From Rhodoferax sp. (GTDB lineage Bacteria > Pseudomonadota > Gammaproteobacteria > Burkholderiales > Burkholderiaceae_C): a DNA stretch of 6,340 nt. The notes beneath the pieces are model-generated. The model did no database searches and was not told the origin of the DNA. It saw nothing but the letters and a program-made list of their open reading frames with translations. Of this stretch, positions 1 through 5,589 are shown one piece after another. How positions within the stretch are numbered: position 1 is the stretch's first letter; each line of letters begins with the position of its first letter. The translations under genes and the position numbers were made by a program. The stretch is taken from positions 1 to 6,340 of the forward strand of contig JAQTSL010000220.1 of assembly GCA_028711355.1 (NCBI GenBank). The letters run 5' to 3'.

Positions 1-696
1 GGCATCCCCTACACCGGACCGGGTGTCATGGCCTCCAGCATGGGCATTGACAAGATCATGACCAAACGCCTCTGGCGCGCCGACGGCCTGCCCACACCGG
101 CCTGGAAAAAGGTGGATAGCGCCGCCGCTTTGCTGTCTGCTTTTGCCGAACTTGGCAACCCGATGATTGTCAAGCCGGCGCGGGAGGGCTCGACCATCGG
201 CCTGACCAAGGTCACCAGCGCTGACCGGTGTGCTGGGGCTTACGCGCTGGCGGCTGGCACCGGTGACGACGTACTGTGCGAGCAGTTCATCAGCGGCGAC
301 GAAGTCACCATAGCGGTGCTGGGCAGCGGCGTGGCAGCGCGCGCGCTGCCGGTGATTCGCATCGTCGCACCCGACGGCAACTACGACTACCAGAACAAAT
401 ATTTCACCAACACCACGCAGTACCTGGTGCCGTGCGGCTTGCCTGAGGGCGAGGAGGCTGTCATCGGGCAACTGGCGTTGGCTGCCTACAAGAGCCTGGG
501 ATGCCGCGGCTGGGCGCGCGCTGACGTCATGATTGATGCCACCACCCGCAAGCCCTACCTGCTGGAAATCAACACCAGCCCGGGCATGACGGGTCATTCG
601 CTGGTGCCGATGTCGGCCAAGGCCGCAGGCATCAGCTACGCCGACCTGTGCATGCAGATTTTGCAGAGCGCCGCACTGGACTACGCCACACCATGA
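1..696 (+). CDS. ddlB: D-alanine--D-alanine ligase, 3' part (5' end outside window)
   Basis: This cytoplasmic ATP-grasp enzyme joins two D-alanines, using ATP, to make the dipeptide that MurF adds to the peptidoglycan precursor. The frame is open from base 1 (GIPYTGPGVMAS...), so the Met at base 28 is internal and roughly the first 90 residues are missing by comparison with E. coli DdlB. The 231 residues seen include the ATP-grasp lysine in IVKPAREGS (fragment residues 56-64), the YDYQNKY loop (128-134), RADVM (173-177) and LLEINTSPGMTGHS (187-200). Arg173, Asp175, Glu189 and Asn191 line up with the known catalytic and Mg-binding residues. The stop (TGA, 694-696) overlaps the ftsQ start as ATGA, which is typical of dcw operons and suggests translational coupling. 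The ddlB rather than ddlA assignment rests on the ftsQ neighbour. Confidence 0.97.
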   Translation, partial: GIPYTGPGVMASSMGIDKIMTKRLWRADGLPTPAWKKVDSAAALLSAFAELGNPMIVKPAREGSTIGLTKVTSADRCAGAYALAAGTGDDVLCEQFISGDEVTIAVLGSGVAARALPVIRIVAPDGNYDYQNKYFTNTTQYLVPCGLPEGEEAVIGQLALAAYKSLGCRGWARADVMIDATTRKPYLLEINTSPGMTGHSLVPMSAKAAGISYADLCMQILQSAALDYATP

Positions 697-1490
697 GTGC
701 CAAGAGCGACCCACCCGCCCTGCCGATCGACGTGCGTGTGATGAACGCGCTGGCCGCGCTGTTGTTGGGCGTAGCCGGGTTGTCGCTGGCTGGTGCTGCG
801 CTGGCTTGGGGCGCACGCCAGCCGCTGTTTGACATTCGTGGCCTGCACATCGTCGGCGACGCGACACACTACAACGCACTCACGCTGCGCGCCAACGTCC
901 TGACGCGACTGCAAGGCACCTTTTTCACGCTCGATCTGGCGCTTGCCAAGCGCGCCTTTGAGGCCTTGCCGTGGGTGCGTCAGGCGGTGGTGCAACGCGA
1001 ATTTCCGAACCGCCTGCGGGTGGCGCTGCAAGAGCACCAGACGGTGGCGTTCTGGGGTGACGAGGGCGATGGGCGGTTGCTCAACAGCTACGGTGAAGTG
1101 TTTGACGCCAATGTGGGCGAGCTCGACCGCGAGGACCTGCCGCGCCTGGCTGGGTCGCTGGGGCAGTCGGTGCAAGTGCTGGCGATGTATCAGGCGCTAC
1201 AGCCCCGGTTTGACCGGATGCAATTGGGCATCGACCAGCTTGAATTGACGCCGCGCGGTAGCTGGCGCGCCGAACTTGACAGTGGCACCACGCTGGAGCT
1301 CGGCACCGGGGGCAGCGCCGAAGTGGTGGCACGCGTTGACAACTTTTTGAAGACGGCGACCCAGGTGACCGCACGTTACCAGCGCACGCCCGAGCAACTG
1401 GCGTCGGTGGACCTGCGTCATACCGACGGTTATGCGGTGCGTCTGCAGGGCGTGGCAACGCTTGACAGCGATCTTGGCAAAAAGCAGTAA
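693..1490 (+). CDS. ftsQ: Cell division protein FtsQ
   Basis: FtsQ is a bitopic inner-membrane protein that, with FtsB and FtsL, links the FtsZ/FtsA ring to the septal peptidoglycan synthase FtsWI. The 265-residue product has a short cytoplasmic tail (1-15), one membrane helix (about 17-39), a periplasmic POTRA domain (about 46-115, opening FDIRGLHIVGD and ending FPNRLRVALQEH) and the FtsQ beta domain (about 116-255). This is the family's usual layout and length. The start at 693 overlaps the ddlB stop by 4 bp (ATGA). I see no good Shine-Dalgarno upstream, so re-initiation by ribosomes finishing ddlB is likely. An in-frame ATG at 648 lies inside ddlB and would only add an unconserved tail. 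An ATG at 741 would remove the cytoplasmic tail. Sequence identity is low across the FtsQ family, so the call rests on architecture and context together. Confidence 0.95.
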   Translation: MSAKSDPPALPIDVRVMNALAALLLGVAGLSLAGAALAWGARQPLFDIRGLHIVGDATHYNALTLRANVLTRLQGTFFTLDLALAKRAFEALPWVRQAVVQREFPNRLRVALQEHQTVAFWGDEGDGRLLNSYGEVFDANVGELDREDLPRLAGSLGQSVQVLAMYQALQPRFDRMQLGIDQLELTPRGSWRAELDSGTTLELGTGGSAEVVARVDNFLKTATQVTARYQRTPEQLASVDLRHTDGYAVRLQGVATLDSDLGKKQ

Positions 1491-1504
1491 GACAAGGCAA
1501 TATC

Positions 1505-2734
1505 ATGGCAAAAGAATACAAGGATTTGGTCGTCGGTCTGGACATCGGCACCGCCAAGGTGATGGTGGTGGTGGCCGAGGTGATGCCCGCTGGCGAGCTC
1601 AAGCTGGCTGGCCTGGGGGTGGCCCCGAGCAACGGCCTCAAGCGTGGCGTGGTGGTCAACATTGACGCTACCGTGCAGAGCATCCAGCAGGCGCTCAAAG
1701 AAGCCGAGCTGATGGCCGACTGCAAGATCACCCGCATCTACACCGGCATTACCGGCAGCCATATCCGGGGTTTCAATTCGCACGGCATGGTGGCCATCAA
1801 GGACCGCGAGGTGTCTGCGGCCGACGTGGCTCGGGTCGTGGAAACCGCCAAGGCGATCAACATCAGCACCGATCAGCGCCTGCTGTTGGTGGAGCCGCAA
1901 GAGTTCATCATCGATGGTCAGGACGTGAAAGAGCCGATTGGCATGAGCGGCATTCGTCTGGAGGCCAAGGTGCACATCGTCACCGGTGCCCAGAGCGCCG
2001 CTGAAAACATCATCAAATGCGTGCGTCGCTGCGGCCTGGAGGTCGAGCAGCTCATGCTCAACCCGCTGGCCAGCAGTCTTTCGGTGTTGACCGAAGACGA
2101 GCGTGAACTGGGGGTGGCGCTGGTGGATATTGGCGCTGGCACCACCGATCTGTCGATCTATACCGGTGGCGCGATCCGGCATACGGCGGTGATTCCGATT
2201 GCCGGTGACCTGATCACCAGCGACATCGCCATGGCGTTGCGCACGCCGACCAAAGACGCCGAGGAAATCAAGGTTGAAAACGGTTATGCCAAGCAGTTGC
2301 TGGCCGACCCCGAGGCGCAGGTGGAAGTACCCGGTCTGGGCGACCGCGGCCCGCGTATGCTGAGCCGCCAGGCGCTGGCCGGTGTGATCGAGCCGCGCGT
2401 CGAAGAGATTTTCAGCCTGGTGCACCAGGTCATGCGTGAGTCGGGCTTTGAGGAGATGCTCTCCAGCGGCGTCGTGCTGACCGGTGGCAGTTGCATCATG
2501 CCCGGCATGGTCGAGCTGGGTGAAGACATCTTTTTGAAACCGGTGCGACGCGGCATCCCGAAGTACCGCGGGGCGCTGGCCGACATGGTGGCGCAGCCGC
2601 GTGCTGCCACCGTCATGGGGCTGCTGGAAGAGGCGCGGCTGGCGCGTTTGCGCGGCTTCAAGGTGGCGCAGAAAAATGGCTCAGTCAAGAGCGCTTTTGG
2701 TTCGGTCAAAGACTGGTTCATGGGGAACTTCTGA
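1505..2734 (+). CDS. ftsA: Cell division protein FtsA
   Basis: FtsA is an actin-like ATPase that anchors FtsZ filaments to the inner face of the membrane and recruits later division proteins. The 409 residues show the actin-fold signatures in order: phosphate-1 loop GLDIGTAK (11-18), the FtsA-specific 1C region (about 85-165, including EPIGMSGIRLEAKVHIVTG), phosphate-2 loop VDIGAGTTD (207-215) and adenosine motif VVLTGGSCIMPG (323-334). The C-terminus (about 394-409, VKSAFGSVKDWFMGNF) is the amphipathic membrane-targeting helix. Phosphate-2 reads GAGTTD where many homologues have GGGTTD, a mild variation. The gene starts 14 bp after ftsQ with an AAGG Shine-Dalgarno (1494-1497) 7 nt before the ATG. 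It is almost certainly co-transcribed with ftsQ. The length is normal for the family. Confidence 0.98.
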   Translation: MAKEYKDLVVGLDIGTAKVMVVVAEVMPAGELKLAGLGVAPSNGLKRGVVVNIDATVQSIQQALKEAELMADCKITRIYTGITGSHIRGFNSHGMVAIKDREVSAADVARVVETAKAINISTDQRLLLVEPQEFIIDGQDVKEPIGMSGIRLEAKVHIVTGAQSAAENIIKCVRRCGLEVEQLMLNPLASSLSVLTEDERELGVALVDIGAGTTDLSIYTGGAIRHTAVIPIAGDLITSDIAMALRTPTKDAEEIKVENGYAKQLLADPEAQVEVPGLGDRGPRMLSRQALAGVIEPRVEEIFSLVHQVMRESGFEEMLSSGVVLTGGSCIMPGMVELGEDIFLKPVRRGIPKYRGALADMVAQPRAATVMGLLEEARLARLRGFKVAQKNGSVKSAFGSVKDWFMGNF

Positions 2735-2869
2735 CCATGGCCGCCACTTTTTATCGACCGTGCGCCGGACCCCCACGACGATGGCGGTGCATGGATCCGC
2801 CGCCCATTCAGATTTCTGATCACTCTTTCATTTTTTTAGTTTTACCCATCGAAACCCAAGGAGAGCAAC
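2735..2869 (+). promoter_or_regulatory. ftsA-ftsZ spacer with competing hairpins
   Basis: This 135-bp gap holds no convincing gene. Its left part contains an imperfect 12-bp stem: arms CCATGGCCGCCA (2735-2746) and TGGCGGTGCATGG (2782-2794), one G-U pair, one bulged G and a 35-nt loop. The same GGCGG (2783-2787) can instead pair with CCGCC (2797-2801) across 9 nt, so the two folds exclude each other. A small dyad TCAGA-TT-TCTGA lies at 2808-2819. The right part is T-rich (2824-2843), and a strong AAGGAG (2858-2863) sits 6 nt before the ftsZ ATG. No good sigma-70 promoter is visible. A role in setting the ftsZ to ftsA ratio is an inference. Confidence 0.4.
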
Positions 2870-4117
2870 ATGCCGATTGAGCTTATTGAAGAGGAAATGT
2901 TTAACAAAGGCACGCAGATCAAGGTGATTGGCGTTGGCGGCGGCGGCGGTAACGCCGTGGCGCACATGATCACCAGCGCCGTGCAGGGGGTTGAGTTCAT
3001 TTGCGCCAACACCGACGCGCAGGTGCTCGACAGCATCGGCGCGCATTGCATCATCCCACTGGGCAAGACCGGCTTGGGCGCCGGTGGTATGCCCGAGCGT
3101 GGGCGCGAGGCGGCTGAACTGGCAACCGAAGAAATTCGTGCTGCCATTGAGGGCGCGCATATGTTGTTTATCACGGCCGGCATGGGTGGCGGTACCGGTA
3201 CCGGTGCCGCACCAGTGATCGCGCGTGTCGCGCGTGAAATGGGTATTCTCACGGTCGGTGTGGTGACCAAGCCGTTCAGCTTTGAGGGCCTTAAGCGCAT
3301 GAAGAACGCCGAGTCCGGTCTGGCAGAACTCGAAGCCAATGTGGACTCCATGATTGTGGTGTTGAACGAAAAGCTGCAAGAGGTGCTGGGTGAGGACGCG
3401 ACCGAGGAGGAAGCCTTTGCCAGCGCCAACGATGTCTTGAAAAATGCGGTCGGTGGCATTGCCGAGATCATCAACGTGAAAGGGCATGTGAACGTCGATT
3501 TTGAAGACGTTCGAACGGTGATGGGCGAGCCTGGCAAAGCCATGATGGGTACCGCCCAAGCCACCGGGCCAGACCGGGCTCGCATCGCCGCTGAGCAAGC
3601 CGTGGCTTGTCCGTTGCTGGAGGGCGTTGATTTGTCTGGCGCCAAAGGCGTATTGGTGCTGATTTCTGCTGCAAAAGGCTCGCTGAAACTGCGCGAATCT
3701 GGTTTGGCGATGAGCACCATCCGTGCCTTTGCCCACGAAGATGCGAATGTGATCTACGGCACGGCGCACGATGACTCGTTGGGCGAAGCGCTGCGCGTCA
3801 CCGTGGTGGCTACCGGTTTGAGCCGTCATGGTCGCAAGCCCAATATCTCGATTGTTCCAACCGAAGTTCGGCGCACCGGTACCGACAACGTGCCGTTCAA
3901 TGTTCCCACGCTGGACAGTCCGGTGAGCGGCCTGCAGGGAGCGACCGTCATGCCTGCCACCAGCTTGGGACGAACTGTCGCAACGGATTACACAACGATG
4001 GCACCCCCGGCCGTCTGGCGTAACCGTACCTCAGCCGCGGCCCGGGTCGATGCGCTGTCCAATGGCGGCATGGACGACTTCGAAATCCCGGCGTTCCTGC
4101 GCAAGCAGGCTGACTGA
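2870..4117 (+). CDS. ftsZ: Cell division protein FtsZ
   Basis: FtsZ is the tubulin-like GTPase that polymerises at midcell into the ring that scaffolds the divisome. The product is 415 residues. The N-terminal GTP-binding domain has VIGVGGGGGNAV (19-30) and the tubulin signature GMGGGTGTG (104-112). The T7 loop NVDFEDV (208-214) carries the two aspartates (210 and 213) that complete the GTPase site of the next subunit. A variable linker (about 325-400) leads to the conserved C-terminal peptide DDFEIPAFLRKQAD, which binds FtsA and ZipA. The start is set by AAGGAG (2858-2863) at ideal spacing and by the conserved N-terminus FNKGTQIKVIG. The family commonly has Glu or Gln before HMI where this has Ala31, a minor difference. 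The gene is complete with no sign of damage. Confidence 0.99.
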   Translation: MPIELIEEEMFNKGTQIKVIGVGGGGGNAVAHMITSAVQGVEFICANTDAQVLDSIGAHCIIPLGKTGLGAGGMPERGREAAELATEEIRAAIEGAHMLFITAGMGGGTGTGAAPVIARVAREMGILTVGVVTKPFSFEGLKRMKNAESGLAELEANVDSMIVVLNEKLQEVLGEDATEEEAFASANDVLKNAVGGIAEIINVKGHVNVDFEDVRTVMGEPGKAMMGTAQATGPDRARIAAEQAVACPLLEGVDLSGAKGVLVLISAAKGSLKLRESGLAMSTIRAFAHEDANVIYGTAHDDSLGEALRVTVVATGLSRHGRKPNISIVPTEVRRTGTDNVPFNVPTLDSPVSGLQGATVMPATSLGRTVATDYTTMAPPAVWRNRTSAAARVDALSNGGMDDFEIPAFLRKQAD

Positions 4118-4198
4118 TTTGGCACACCCCCGGCTTGGCGCACTGCGTGTCGCTGCGCTCCAGTGTCTCAGCCAGAGGCTACGGCTCTTCGGGGTCGT

Positions 4199-4222
4199 CC
4201 AAGCCTGCGCAGGCAGGCTTGG
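4199..4222. repeat. Perfect 10-bp inverted repeat
   Basis: The arms CCAAGCCTGC (4199-4208) and GCAGGCTTGG (4213-4222) are exact reverse complements around a GCAG loop. The next bases are AGCCGCGG, with no T-tract, so a Rho-independent terminator is unlikely. It sits in the middle of the larger palindromic repeat and may be a separate inserted unit. Confidence 0.75.
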
Positions 4223-4252
4223 AGCCGCGGCCCTCAGCCCCTTGCAGGGGGC

Positions 4253-4289
4253 AACACCAGTGGCCCGGCAAAGCCGGTTGCACGGTGTT
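4253..4289. repeat. Bulged hairpin capped by CCGGC-AAA-GCCGG
   Basis: AACACC (4253-4258) pairs with GGTGTT (4284-4289), GTG (4260-4262) with CAC (4281-4283), C4264 with G4280, and CCGGC (4265-4269) with GCCGG (4273-4277) around an AAA loop. This gives about 15 pairs with small bulges. Bases 4290-4294 continue TCTGG, not a T-run. The unit ends about 53 bp before the lpxC start. Confidence 0.6.
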
Positions 4290-4335
4290 TCTGGCTGAAG
4301 ACCGGTGTCAAACAGTGTTTTATGCGTAATTTTTT

Positions 4336-4338
4336 GGA
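4336..4338 (+). promoter_or_regulatory. Weak Shine-Dalgarno for lpxC
   Basis: TTTTTGGAAT (4331-4340) places GGA 8 nt before the GTG at 4347. It is short, but it is the only purine stretch at a usable distance, and it supports the GTG at 4347 over the in-frame GTG at 4305. No convincing sigma-70 promoter is visible just upstream. Confidence 0.45.
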
Positions 4339-4346
4339 ATCAAAGT

Positions 4347-5270
4347 GTGCTGCAACAACGAACCCTTAAAACCCTGACCCGTGCGGTCGGCGTGGGGCTG
4401 CACAGCGGCCAGCGGGTCGAAATCACGCTACGCCCGGCGCAACCCGACACCGGCATCGTGTTTCGGCGCGTCGATTTGCCGCAGCCGGTGGAGATTGCTG
4501 TGTCGGCGTTGGCGGTCACGGATACCCGCATGGCTTCGACCATCAGCGCCGGTGACGCCAAGGTGCACACGGTTGAACACCTGATGTCGGCTTGCGCTGG
4601 TCTGGGGGTGGACAACCTGTATGTGGATATCACCGCCGAAGAAGTGCCGATTCTGGATGGCTCGGCAGCGTCCTTTGTCTTTTTGCTGCAAAGCGCCGGC
4701 ATTGAGCTACAAAAGGCGCCACGCCGCTTCATCCGTTTGCTCAAGCCAGTCGAGCTACGCCAGGGCGCGGGTGATGCGCTCAAGTGGGCTCGGTTGGAGC
4801 CTTACCATGGCTACCGGCTTAGCTTTGAGATCGATTTCAGCCACCCGGCGGTGGACGCTACCGGTCAGCGTGTGGTGTTTGACCTGAGCACCGGCTCGTA
4901 CGCCAAAGACATTGCGCGCGCGCGCACCTTTGGCTTTACCAAAGACGTCGAAATGATGCGCGCCAACGGCCTGGCGCTGGGCGGCGGGCTGGACAATGCG
5001 ATCGTGATGGACGACTACAAGGTGCTCAACGCCGGCGGACTGCGCTATGACGATGAGTTTGTCAAACACAAAATTCTCGACGCCATGGGTGACCTGTACC
5101 TGTTGGGTAAGCCGCTGCTGGCCAGCTACAGCGCGTTTCGCTCGGGCCACGCACTGAACAACCTGCTGCTGCGTGAACTGCTCCAGCAAAACCAGGCCTG
5201 GGACGTGGTGACGTTTGACGACGAACGCCAGGCGCCAGCGGGCTTTGCGCAGTTGGCGCGTGCCTGGTAA
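4347..5270 (+). CDS. lpxC: UDP-3-O-acyl-N-acetylglucosamine deacetylase LpxC
   Basis: LpxC is the cytosolic zinc amidase that removes the acetyl group from UDP-3-O-acyl-GlcNAc, the committed step of lipid A synthesis. The 307 residues match the usual length (E. coli 305). Visible landmarks are the N-terminal QQRTLKTLTRAVGVGLHSG, the VEHLMSA zinc and catalytic motif (Glu77, His78), DGSAASF, RARTFGF, KHKILDAMGD (zinc ligands His241 and Asp245) and SGHALNN (catalytic His268). I chose the GTG at 4347 because LQQRTL follows directly, as at the N-terminus of homologues. The GTG at 4305 would add 14 unconserved residues. Being the last core gene of the dcw cluster, it may be read through from ftsZ, although the palindromic gap between them could reduce that. 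In E. coli LpxC level is controlled by proteolysis, and whether that holds here cannot be seen. Confidence 0.97.
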   Translation: MLQQRTLKTLTRAVGVGLHSGQRVEITLRPAQPDTGIVFRRVDLPQPVEIAVSALAVTDTRMASTISAGDAKVHTVEHLMSACAGLGVDNLYVDITAEEVPILDGSAASFVFLLQSAGIELQKAPRRFIRLLKPVELRQGAGDALKWARLEPYHGYRLSFEIDFSHPAVDATGQRVVFDLSTGSYAKDIARARTFGFTKDVEMMRANGLALGGGLDNAIVMDDYKVLNAGGLRYDDEFVKHKILDAMGDLYLLGKPLLASYSAFRSGHALNNLLLRELLQQNQAWDVVTFDDERQAPAGFAQLARAW

Positions 5271-5279
5271 GCGAGCACC

Positions 5280-5456
5280 ATGCTGCTGTTTCGCTGGGTC
5301 ATTTTGCTGCTGTTGCTGGGCGCGATGGTCTGCTTTGTGTTTTTTGTCGGCACCGGCCAACCGCACTACAAGCGCTGGGGCCTGACCGTACTGAAGTGGA
5401 CGCTGCTGGCGGCGTTTGGCTTCTTTGCCGTCCTGATTCTGGAGCGCCTGGCCTGA
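5280..5456 (+). CDS. Small two-helix membrane protein, function unknown
   Basis: An ATG 9 bp after the lpxC stop opens a 58-codon frame ending in TGA. The product has two hydrophobic segments, about residues 6-24 (WVILLLLLGAMVCFVFFVG) and 34-53 (GLTVLKWTLLAAFGFFAVLI). They are joined by a short basic turn, GTGQPHYKRW (24-33), and followed by the tail LERLA. I recall very similar hypothetical proteins after lpxC in other Comamonadaceae, sharing a Gly-Gln, Tyr, Arg/Lys turn and a LKW motif, but could not search. The Shine-Dalgarno is poor (GCGAG, 5271-5275), so translation may depend on coupling with lpxC. Codon use and high third-position GC match the neighbours. Conserved position suggests an envelope role, but no function is assigned. 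Being under 60 residues, it is easily missed by gene callers. Confidence 0.75.
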   Translation: MLLFRWVILLLLLGAMVCFVFFVGTGQPHYKRWGLTVLKWTLLAAFGFFAVLILERLA

Positions 5457-5486
5457 AGAGCAAAGTTCTTTCAGGTGCTCTTCTTT
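5455..5486 (+). terminator. Terminator-like hairpin at the end of the lpxC unit
   Basis: GAAGAGCA (5455-5462) pairs perfectly with TGCTCTTC (5476-5483) around a 13-nt loop and is followed by only TTT. The stem starts inside the stop codon of the small membrane gene. A rival fold pairs CCTGAA (5452-5457) with TTCAGG (5470-5475). The T-tract is short, so termination may be partial. Confidence 0.4.
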
Positions 5487-5519
5487 GGGAATTTGCATTC
5501 GGTTTGATCGCTGTTTGCG

Positions 5520-5548
5520 TTCAGCAACGCCAAACAAAGTCATACAAT
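5520..5548 (+). promoter_or_regulatory. Candidate sigma-70 promoter for cbiM
   Basis: TACAAT (5543-5548) matches the -10 consensus at 5 of 6 bases and is followed by an A8 tract (5549-5556). The best -35 at 17-bp spacing is TTCAGC (5520-5525), a poor match, so an activator may be needed. Transcription would start near 5555, leaving a leader of about 35 nt, which is too short for a cobalamin riboswitch. Confidence 0.35.
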
Positions 5549-5575
5549 AAAAAAAATCTTCATACGATCACTTTG
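5535..5575. promoter_or_regulatory. Candidate operator region upstream of cbiM
   Basis: TCATAC occurs at 5540-5545 and again at 5560-5565, in the same orientation and 20 bp apart. These are bracketed by an inverted CAAAGT (5535-5540) and ACTTTG (5570-5575). The block overlaps the proposed -10 and the likely start site, where a repressor would act. TCATAC is the half-site of the E. coli NikR operator (GTATGA-N16-TCATAC), but here the copies are direct, not inverted, so NikR is only a possibility. Confidence 0.35.
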
Positions 5576-5589
5576 CCAAGGAGCTCAAC

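Larger units (their letters stand above)
4122..4294. repeat. Composite palindromic intergenic repeat (REP-like)
   Basis: Most of the ftsZ-lpxC gap is a GC-rich run of nested inverted repeats with no credible gene. Units in order are: CACTG/CAGTG (4141-4145 and 4161-4165); a perfect 10-bp stem (4199-4222); CCCCT-TGC-AGGGG (4238-4250); and a long bulged hairpin capped by CCGGC-AAA-GCCGG (4253-4289). From memory, the outer segments (GCGCACTGCGTGTCGCTGCGCTCC on the left, broken here as GCGCACTGCGTG then TCGCTGCGCTCC, and GGCCCGGCAAAGCCGG on the right) resemble a repeat scattered through Comamonadaceae intergenic regions. I could not check copy number. Its boundaries are approximate. It may affect mRNA stability or termination between ftsZ and lpxC, but no arm is followed by a T-run. 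Confidence 0.6.

Noticed and set aside
648..692. Upstream ATG that would extend ftsQ by 15 residues
   Set aside because: It lies wholly inside ddlB. The ATGA overlap at 693 is the standard arrangement and gives a normal FtsQ N-terminus.
1430..2425. 331-codon open frame on the - strand opposite ftsA
   Set aside because: It is antisense to a clearly conserved gene. Its composition (rich in His, Gln, Arg and Gly) is typical of the shadow of a high-GC gene, and it has no recognisable domain.
2737..2880. 47-residue frame from an ATG just after ftsA, overlapping the ftsZ start
   Set aside because: It has no Shine-Dalgarno and unlikely composition (many Pro and Arg, then a T-run). It coincides with predicted RNA stems, so it is read as untranslated spacer.
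2828..3829. 333-codon open frame on the - strand opposite ftsZ, and an overlapping 292-codon frame
   Set aside because: Both are antisense to ftsZ, whose motifs are unmistakable. Neither frame shows a known domain or a ribosome binding site.
4305..4332. Possible lpxC promoter (GTGTCA at 4305-4310 with TAATTT at 4327-4332)
   Set aside because: It matches consensus at only 4 of 6 and 3 of 6 positions with 16-bp spacing, too weak to list as a promoter.
4135..4369. Several short + strand frames in the ftsZ-lpxC gap
   Set aside because: They lie in palindromic repeat sequence, overlap each other in different frames, and have no ribosome sites or recognisable protein features.
5457..5589. Cobalamin riboswitch before cbiM
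   Set aside because: The gap is only 133 bp, part of it in the terminator-like hairpin, and I see no B12-box-like sequence. The predicted leader is about 35 nt.
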